From positions 248,001 to 312,000 of the forward strand of contig CAWABB010000007.1 in assembly GCA_963780165.1 (NCBI GenBank): a stretch of DNA of 64,000 bases, written 5' to 3'. Positions 58,483 to 64,000 of the stretch are shown piece by piece (position 1 is the first letter of the stretch; each line of letters begins with the position of its first letter). The notes under the pieces were generated by a model. That model ran no database searches. It had not been told where the DNA came from and was given only the letters and a program-made list of their open reading frames with translations. This DNA comes from CAWABB01 sp963780165. Lineage in GTDB: Bacteria; Bacteroidota; Ignavibacteria; UBA10030; UBA6906. A program made the translations under genes and the position numbers.

Positions 58483-58496
58483 GCCGGTGCGCCCCG

Positions 58497-58793
58497 TCAG
58501 TGAAATGCGTAGTCGAAGAAGGTCAGGACGATGAAGATCGTCAGCGTCAGCACGGCGACGGCGACGAAGATGCGGAACGTCCGGTCCTCGAACTTGAGGT
58601 GCATGAAAATGTTGAGAACCAGGAGAGTCTTGATCGAGGCGATCGTGAGCGCCGTGATGATCACCCACCGGCCCAGATCGATCCCCGCGACCGCGACGGT
58701 GATCCCCGTCAGAGCGATCAGACCGAACCAGATCAGCAGGTACTGTCCGTACCCTACGATGTGCGTGTCGCCCGAGTGATGATGGTCCGCCAT
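58497..58793 (-). CDS. Cytochrome c oxidase subunit IV (prokaryotic type)
   Basis: A 98-residue protein with three membrane helices matching the COX4-pro/CtaF family: GQYLLIWFGLIALTGITVAVAGI, RWVIITALTIASIKTLLVLNIFMHLKFED and FVAVAVLTLTIFIVLTFFDYAF. The His-rich start MADHHHSGDTHI is typical. It assists oxidase assembly or stability. Gaps of 7 and 14 bases to its neighbours. Confidence 0.92.
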   Translation of the reverse strand: MADHHHSGDTHIVGYGQYLLIWFGLIALTGITVAVAGIDLGRWVIITALTIASIKTLLVLNIFMHLKFEDRTFRIFVAVAVLTLTIFIVLTFFDYAFH

Positions 58794-58800
58794 GGCGTTC

Positions 58801-59430
58801 TCAGTGCAAGAGATAGAACAGGGGGAACAGGAAGATCCAGATGATGTCAACGAGGTGCCAGTACAGCGCCCCCGCTTCGAGCCGGACGTACGACTGCGCG
58901 GTGATGACGTCCCGCGAGATCATGCGGATCAGGAACAGGAGGACGATCACGCCGATCACGACGTGCAGGGCGTGGAGCCCGGTCATCGTGTAGTACAGAC
59001 CGAAGTACAGGATCTCCCCCGGAGTTTTGGCCAGCATCTCGGGGGACTTCGGGTAGATGCCCAGCTCGATCTTGTGCCCCCATTCAAAGTACTTGTTGAC
59101 CATGAACGCCAGCGCGAGGACGACGGTCATGCTCAACAGCCCGATGGCGAAGCCCTTCCTTCCCTCGCGGATCGCCGTGATCGACATTGCCGCGGTCAGG
59201 CTGCTCGTGAGGAGGATGATCGTGTTGACGGTGCCGACGAACGTGTTCAGCTCCATCGCTGCGAGATGGAACTGCTCGGGATGGCTGAACCTGTAGACGG
59301 CGTACACGAGGAACATCCCGCCGAAGAGGATGAGCTCCGTGAACAGGAAGAGCCACATCCCCATGCGGGAACCGATGTCATCGCGGTGATGGTGTGCGGC
59401 GGCGTCGGCCGCCGGTGCGTAAGTGGTCAC
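58801..59430 (-). CDS. coxC: Cytochrome c oxidase subunit III
   Basis: A 209-residue membrane subunit with five helices. GTG 59430 overlaps the coxA stop (GTGA), which places the start; the longer frame to 59538 lies inside coxA. Signatures are GMWLFLFTELILFGGMFLVYAVYRFSHPEQF, LNTFVGTVNTIILLTSSLTAAMSI and GLYYTMTGLHALHVVIGVIVLLFLI (with the LHGLHV-like motif), ending in WHLVDIIWIFLFPLFYLL. Confidence 0.95.
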   Translation of the reverse strand: MTTYAPAADAAAHHHRDDIGSRMGMWLFLFTELILFGGMFLVYAVYRFSHPEQFHLAAMELNTFVGTVNTIILLTSSLTAAMSITAIREGRKGFAIGLLSMTVVLALAFMVNKYFEWGHKIELGIYPKSPEMLAKTPGEILYFGLYYTMTGLHALHVVIGVIVLLFLIRMISRDVITAQSYVRLEAGALYWHLVDIIWIFLFPLFYLLH

Positions 59431-61073
59431 GAGCGCTCCGTTGCGTGCTCCTGAACGTATGAATAGTCGTACGGCCCGTGTGTGATTGCGGGGATCGTGT
59501 GGAAATTCTCGACGGGGGGAGGAGACGGAATGGTCCATTCGAGCGTCTTCCCTCCCCAGGGGTCAGCAGGGGCCTTCTCCCCTTTTCGAAGGGCGATCAA
59601 CAAATTGACGAACATGACAATCAATCCGGCGACCAGGACCCACGATCCCACGGTGGAGATCACGTGGTACGTCTGGTACTCGGGGAGGTAGTCGTAGTAC
59701 CGGCGCGGCATGCCGAGGTAGCCGAGGAAGAAGAACGGGAAGTACAGCACGTTGAACCCCACGGTCGTCAGCAACCAGGCCACGAACGCCGCCCGGCGGT
59801 TGTACATGCGCCCGAACATCTTGGGGAACCAGTAGTGCATCGCCGCGAACAGCCCGAAACCCGTCCCGCCGAACATGACGTAGTGAAAATGGCCTACCAC
59901 GAAGTAGGTGTCCTGCACATGGATATTCACCGCCAGCGCGCCCAGCATCAGCCCGGTGAATCCGCCGATCGAAAACTGCACAATGAACGACAGGATGAAC
60001 AGCATCGGCGCTTCGAGGGAGATCGATCCCTTGTAGAGCGTCGCCACCCAGTTGAACACTTTGATCGCGCTCGGGATCGAGACCAGGAACGTGAGCAGGG
60101 AGAAGACGAACATGCCCGTGTTGCTCATCCCCACCGTGAACATATGATGGGCCCACACGAGCGAGCCGAACAATGCGATCGCGATGCTGGAGTATGCGAT
60201 AAACTTGTAGCCGAAGATCGTCCTGCGGGCGAAGACCGGGATGATCTCTGAGACGACTCCCAGCGCGGGGAGGATGATGATGTACACCGCAGGATGGGAG
60301 TAGATCCAGAACAGGTGCTGGTACAGCACGGGGTCGCCGCCGAGTGCCGGGTCGAAGATCCCGACGCCAAAGACCCGCTCGACAATCACCATCAGGAGCG
60401 TGATGCCGATAATCGGGGTCGCCAGGATCTGCACCCAGGCCGTCGAGTAGAGCGCCCACACGAACAACGGCATCTTGTACCAGGACATGCCCGGGGCGCG
60501 CATTCTGTGGATCGTCACGATGAAATTCAAGCCCGTCAGGATGGACGAGAAGCCGAGGATGAACGCCGCGCCCAGCGCCGGGATGACGTTCGTCGTGGTC
60601 CGGACACTGTACGGGACGTAGAACGTCCACCCCGTATCCGCCGCCCCGCCCGGAAGGAACAGCGACACGAGCGCGAGCAACCCGCCGATGATGAAGAGGT
60701 ACCAGGACAGAAGATTCAAACGCGGGAAGAACACGTCGCGCGCGCCGACCAGGATGGGCAGCATGAAGTTCCCGAAGACGGCCGGAAGGCCGGGAATGAT
60801 GAACAGGAAGATCATCATGATCCCGTGCAGCGTGAAGAGGGTGTTGTACGTCTGCGGCTCGATGATGGTCTGGCCCGGCGAGAGCATTTCAAGACGCATC
60901 AGGAACCCGAACAAGACGGCGATGCTGAAGAACACCATCATCGCCGCGAAATACATCAGGCCGATGCGCTTGTGATCGGTCGTCAGCAGCCACGACATGA
61001 TGCCGCTGCGACCCTGTGCGGCCGTGTAGAAGTCGGGTTCGACGGCAGCTGCCACGCTAGACTGACTTGCCAT
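59427..61073 (-). CDS. coxA: Cytochrome c oxidase subunit I, A2 type
   Basis: A 548-residue heme-copper oxidase core with twelve helices. The CuB/active-site region reads IYSHPAVYIIILPALGVVSE: the YSHP form that marks A2-type oxidases (the D-channel Glu of A1 types is replaced by Tyr-Ser), as in Rhodothermus caa3. GSLVWAHHMFTVGM gives two CuB histidines, and VVGHFHYVMFGGTGFGLFAAMHYWFPKMFGR the heme-a3 and heme-a ligands. It pumps protons while reducing O2. The coding end overlaps SCO by 17 bases and coxC by four. Confidence 0.97.
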   Translation of the reverse strand: MASQSSVAAAVEPDFYTAAQGRSGIMSWLLTTDHKRIGLMYFAAMMVFFSIAVLFGFLMRLEMLSPGQTIIEPQTYNTLFTLHGIMMIFLFIIPGLPAVFGNFMLPILVGARDVFFPRLNLLSWYLFIIGGLLALVSLFLPGGAADTGWTFYVPYSVRTTTNVIPALGAAFILGFSSILTGLNFIVTIHRMRAPGMSWYKMPLFVWALYSTAWVQILATPIIGITLLMVIVERVFGVGIFDPALGGDPVLYQHLFWIYSHPAVYIIILPALGVVSEIIPVFARRTIFGYKFIAYSSIAIALFGSLVWAHHMFTVGMSNTGMFVFSLLTFLVSIPSAIKVFNWVATLYKGSISLEAPMLFILSFIVQFSIGGFTGLMLGALAVNIHVQDTYFVVGHFHYVMFGGTGFGLFAAMHYWFPKMFGRMYNRRAAFVAWLLTTVGFNVLYFPFFFLGYLGMPRRYYDYLPEYQTYHVISTVGSWVLVAGLIVMFVNLLIALRKGEKAPADPWGGKTLEWTIPSPPPVENFHTIPAITHGPYDYSYVQEHATERS

Positions 61074-61863
61074 ACGTCACGTTCCCTTCAGGTAACTTGC
61101 GCCGCGGACGGATAACGAACACATAGAACAGAACGCCAACGATGAGAACGGTCACGATCCCGCCGATTCGCGTGATGTTCAACGCGTAGGTGCGGGCTTC
61201 CGGGTCGTACGCGTAGCAGAACTTCAGAATCTTTGCGATCGTCGGCCCAACCTTCCCCTCGCCCGCTTCGATCAGCGCCATTTTGACGTCAAACGGGAGG
61301 TACTGAATCCCGTTCATGTACCTGGTGATCTTCCCTTCCGGCGAGAGGATGATCAGCGCCCCTGCATGCACGAAATCGTTCCCGTCTTCCTTGAAGTAGA
61401 AGCCGGCCGAATCCGTGAGCGCAAGGATCGTGAGGCTGTCGGCCGTCGTGAACCGCCAGAAGGACGGGTCGACCGTTCGCTTCAGGGCCGAGAGATAACT
61501 CTCCTTCTTCCCCCGCGCCAGCTCGGGGCCCTCCCGTGGGTCGAAACTCAGCGTGAGGATCCTGTAGTCGATTCCGGGTTCCATGTCCATCTTGTCGACC
61601 ACCCGGGACAGCTCGGTGAGGAGCGGCGAGCAAATGCCCGGGCACCGGTAGTACACGAACGTCAAGATCGTAGGCTTTCCGAGAAGGGAGCCTACCGTGA
61701 CGCTGTTTCCGTCTTCGTCGTAGATCGTGAGATCCTTCGGGATCGTGTTCCCCAGCTTCTCCTGGATTCCGAGCTCAGGCCGAGCCTGCGACAACGCGGG
61801 GTCCTGTCCCAGGAGTCCCAGAACCAGAAGGCTGAGGATGCCAGAAGCGCAGCGGTGTGCCAT
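61057..61863 (-). CDS. SCO1/SenC-family copper chaperone
   Basis: A 268-residue thioredoxin-fold protein that inserts copper in the CuA centre of subunit II. The signal peptide (1-24) precedes the core; the CxxxC motif is YYRCPGICSPLLTEL and the metal histidine is in DFVHAGALIIL. A C-terminal membrane helix (about 233-255) anchors it. ATG 61863 overlaps the TAA of the upstream cytochrome c gene. It precedes and overlaps coxA. Confidence 0.94.
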   Translation of the reverse strand: MAHRCASGILSLLVLGLLGQDPALSQARPELGIQEKLGNTIPKDLTIYDEDGNSVTVGSLLGKPTILTFVYYRCPGICSPLLTELSRVVDKMDMEPGIDYRILTLSFDPREGPELARGKKESYLSALKRTVDPSFWRFTTADSLTILALTDSAGFYFKEDGNDFVHAGALIILSPEGKITRYMNGIQYLPFDVKMALIEAGEGKVGPTIAKILKFCYAYDPEARTYALNITRIGGIVTVLIVGVLFYVFVIRPRRKLPEGNVTYGKSV

Positions 61864-62813
61864 TAGATTCCCTTCCCCGCTATCCCACGTGCGGCCAGAT
61901 AGTCGTACGCGGACTTCCACTCGACCGGGCTGAGCGATGACACCCCGGGCCGGAACCCCATTGACATCGGGTCTCCGGTGACCGTCCTCATCAGATCGTC
62001 AGGGCTGCTGACGGGCCTGCTGAGTGACGCAAGGGCACGCACGGCCCGCTCAGGATCGCGGAGCGCGGTTCTCAGGATCTTCGCCCCCGGGTCGTCCGAT
62101 GATGTAAGGGCCGCCGCCTCTGATGCTGCCGCTGACACGGCTGCCGAATGCTCTCCGACATAGAGACTTGCCGCCCGGCGGATCGGGATCTGACCCGGAC
62201 GCACCGTCCCCTTGGAAAGCTGATATGTCGACTCGAGCGCAATCAGCTCCTCTTTTGTGTCCACGGGGGGACCGGCCATGAAGGACCTGACGACGTGCGC
62301 GAGCGCGACGCGGTCTGCCGGGGGCAGATAGTTGTAGGAGGCCATGCCATTTCGGACTATCCCCTCCTCCAGCGTACGGTAGATCTGCGAAATCTTCGGC
62401 CCGTTCGTCCATCCCGCCTGGCTGTGGAAATTCCGCGGCCTGGGATTCAGGGCGATGCCGGCAGGCCCGTCTCCCTGCCCGTTGTCCCCGTGGCAGGAAG
62501 AGCAGTTGGCACGAAACAACTCCCGGCCCTTTGCCAGCAGCGAATCGGTGGGGACGCTGACCGCCATGATATCGACCGGCGGAAGCACTGCGGGCGACTG
62601 CAGCGGGATGTCGGTGACGAACACGGACGAGTCGGTCATCATGACAGGGGCGACAGTGCTTGACCCGACGGCATTGAGCCGGTTGATGTAGTACACCCCA
62701 AGCGCCACCAGGGCGATCAGGATGTAGAGGTACGAATAGCCGAACAGCTTGCCGGGAGACCGGCGGAGTTCGTGAAAGTCTATCTCGTCTCGATACTTTG
62801 GAGTGTCGTCCAT
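61863..62813 (-). CDS. Membrane-anchored monoheme cytochrome c (ActE-like)
   Basis: A 316-residue protein with one N-terminal membrane helix (about 22-44, FGYSYLYILIALVALGVYYINRL) and a periplasmic cytochrome c domain: CSSCHGDNGQGDGPAG (heme) and a Met ligand candidate in NGMASYNYLPP. The C-terminal 120 residues are non-heme and Ala/Ser-rich (HSAAVSAAASEAAALTSS). It resembles the monoheme subunit of alternative complex III and follows ActF, though ActE usually precedes ActF, so it may be an additional cytochrome linking the complex to the oxidase. Confidence 0.8.
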   Translation of the reverse strand: MDDTPKYRDEIDFHELRRSPGKLFGYSYLYILIALVALGVYYINRLNAVGSSTVAPVMMTDSSVFVTDIPLQSPAVLPPVDIMAVSVPTDSLLAKGRELFRANCSSCHGDNGQGDGPAGIALNPRPRNFHSQAGWTNGPKISQIYRTLEEGIVRNGMASYNYLPPADRVALAHVVRSFMAGPPVDTKEELIALESTYQLSKGTVRPGQIPIRRAASLYVGEHSAAVSAAASEAAALTSSDDPGAKILRTALRDPERAVRALASLSRPVSSPDDLMRTVTGDPMSMGFRPGVSSLSPVEWKSAYDYLAARGIAGKGI

Positions 62814-62838
62814 TTCAATGCTATTCTCTTAGTCGAAA

Positions 62839-64000
62839 TCAGAGCCGGAAGTCCAATGCCCGTTGCAACTTCGGATCCCTCACCGGAACCAGATTCCAGC
62901 GCTTCATCTGCCAGCTGAGCGTGACGATGACAAGCCCGACTGCCAGCACCGGGAACAGGATTTCCATCCAACCCACCGTGACCTGCGGGGAGTATGTCGG
63001 CATGATCAGCCAGTAGAGGTCGAGCACATGCGCAGCCAGAATCCAGATGGCCATGAGCTTGAGCCGCTTCGGGTCCATTTTCGAGTCCTGGGTCAGCAGG
63101 GCGAAGTACGGGACTGCAAAATGGACGAGGATCAGAAGGACGGACACGTACTCCCATCCGTTCTGCCAGCGGGACATGAACCAGACCGTTTCCTCCGGGA
63201 TATTCGCGTACCAGATCAGGAGAAACTGGCTGAATGCGATATAGGCCCAGAAGTTGACGAATACAAACATGAGCGCGCCGAGGCTGTAGAAATGATCGCG
63301 GCGTAGCGGAACCAGGAGCCCCTTCTCATGAAAGCTGACGGCGACGTACGTGACCGCCGCGACTGCCGCCAGCGTGGTTCCCGAAAAGTAGTAGACGCCG
63401 AAGATCGTCGAGAACCAGTGCGGCTCGAGCGACATCATCCAGTCGATGGCGAGGACCGTGATCGTGATTGCGAAGACCGGGATGAAGACAGCCGCCAGGC
63501 GGATGTTCCGGGTGGTGAACTTCGGGTCGCCGGAGCTGTCCTGGGCCCTCGAGTGACGCACGAACAGGTAGTAGAACAGGTTCCAGAGGACGAAGACCGC
63601 CACGAACCGGCCTATGAAGAACGGGACGTTGAGGTACGCCTCCTTCCCTTTCAGCAGTGTATCGGCGGCCACGGCCTCGGGATGCGTCCAGTGGAACAGA
63701 TCGTGAAGGTTTGCCAGCAACGGGAGCGCAAGGAGCGGCAGCGCCGGCATGAGGCCGGCAAGGAATTCGACAACCCTTCGGATGGGGACAGACCAGACAG
63801 CGCCCGCGATATACTCGAGCGCGACAAGGAAGATCGAGCCCCCGGCGATGCTTGTCACGAAGAGGAAGAGAATGATGTTGTTGAATGCGGCCCGCTTCGC
63901 ATCGACGAGGTACGCGCCTCCGACAACCAGGATGCCCAGGACCAGCAGAATCAGGCCTATCCTCGTTGCTCCGGCGGGGAGTTCCCTCCGCCACTGTTCG
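62839..64000 (-). CDS. actF: Alternative complex III quinol-oxidising subunit ActF (5' part outside the window)
   Basis: An NrfD-like membrane subunit of the quinol:cytochrome c oxidoreductase (alternative complex III). The frame runs open to the window edge (it reads EQWRRELPAGATRIGLILLV...), so the GTG at 63858 is internal and the true start lies beyond 64000. At least 386 residues with about ten helices are seen, including IAGAVWSVPIRRVVEFLAGL, LFHWTHPE, LAIDWMMSLEPHWFSTIFGVYYFSG and RWQNGWEYVSVLLILVHF. It is the first gene here of an operon that goes on to the oxidase. Confidence 0.93.
   Translation of the reverse strand, partial: EQWRRELPAGATRIGLILLVLGILVVGGAYLVDAKRAAFNNIILFLFVTSIAGGSIFLVALEYIAGAVWSVPIRRVVEFLAGLMPALPLLALPLLANLHDLFHWTHPEAVAADTLLKGKEAYLNVPFFIGRFVAVFVLWNLFYYLFVRHSRAQDSSGDPKFTTRNIRLAAVFIPVFAITITVLAIDWMMSLEPHWFSTIFGVYYFSGTTLAAVAAVTYVAVSFHEKGLLVPLRRDHFYSLGALMFVFVNFWAYIAFSQFLLIWYANIPEETVWFMSRWQNGWEYVSVLLILVHFAVPYFALLTQDSKMDPKRLKLMAIWILAAHVLDLYWLIMPTYSPQVTVGWMEILFPVLAVGLVIVTLSWQMKRWNLVPVRDPKLQRALDFRL

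Noticed and set aside
58483..58668. N-terminal extension of coxB
   Set aside because: It lies in the subunit IV gene and gives a His/Asp-rich tail unlike any subunit II; the ATG at 58482 fits the family.
1..64000. CRISPR arrays, transposases, phage genes or integrase/att sites
   Set aside because: No regularly spaced long repeats, no transposase or integrase motifs, no tRNA-flanked insertion; all gene neighbourhoods look like stable chromosome.

Overview
The window is a GC-rich bacterial chromosome segment with dense, single-copy housekeeping genes. I see no insertion sequence, prophage or CRISPR array. Its gene content points to the FCB (Bacteroidota/Chlorobiota/Ignavibacteriota) assemblage: an HYC_CC_PP-type cysteine-rich protein beside a heavy-metal (HMA) protein and a TonB receptor, an alternative complex III subunit feeding an A2-type cytochrome oxidase, FadL-like and TolC outer-membrane proteins, and a tmRNA tag (ADYNYALAA) of the Chlorobium kind. 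Promoters look like classical sigma-70 sites (TTGACA, 17 bp, TATNNT) rather than the Bacteroidia type, so an Ignavibacteria- or Chlorobi-related lineage is my best guess. This is inference, not a measured placement.

Layout. 0.3-5.9 kb: a copper/metal-handling cluster on the minus strand (HYC_CC_PP, HMA, TonB receptor) facing an NlpE-META lipoprotein and two small envelope proteins. 5.9-11.7 kb: a threonine operon (bifunctional aspartokinase/homoserine dehydrogenase, thrB, thrC, with proC attached) preceded by what looks like a complete transcription attenuator with a Thr/Ile leader peptide. 11.7-14.3 kb: a class D beta-lactamase with a small partner gene, then a secreted protein resembling a proteasome-type Ntn hydrolase. 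14.4-22.3 kb: an amino-acid symporter, SpoIID-domain protein, YgfZ, AlkZ-related and LOG proteins, tmRNA, dapF and a lipid kinase. 22.6-31.8 kb (minus): mutS2, biotin carboxylase, biotin carrier, FadL-like porin and purL in one tight run, plus yqeY and an SDR enzyme. 31.9-35.4 kb (plus): peroxiredoxin, TolB-like and M28 peptidase operon. 35.4-40.6 kb (minus): small metal-related and unknown genes and tryptophanase. 41.4-47.2 kb: a tripartite RND efflux operon. 47.3-48.6 kb: apt and an enoyl-CoA hydratase. 48.7-51.9 kb: an lrp-amt-glnA nitrogen operon. 52.1-55.4 kb: rpe/PASTA diverging from a cdd-tdk-punA nucleoside-salvage operon. 55.5-64 kb: a respiratory operon from alternative complex III (ActF, cytochrome c) through SCO, CoxA, C, IV and B to a membrane cytochrome c and heme O synthase.

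The most interesting signals are the thr attenuator with mutually exclusive helices around a leader peptide, the Sec-targeted protein with a proteasome-like Gly-Thr...Asp...Lys pattern, a promoter followed at once by an intrinsic terminator before ygfZ, and repeated promoters whose start point falls at or within a few bases of the ATG (probable leaderless mRNAs).
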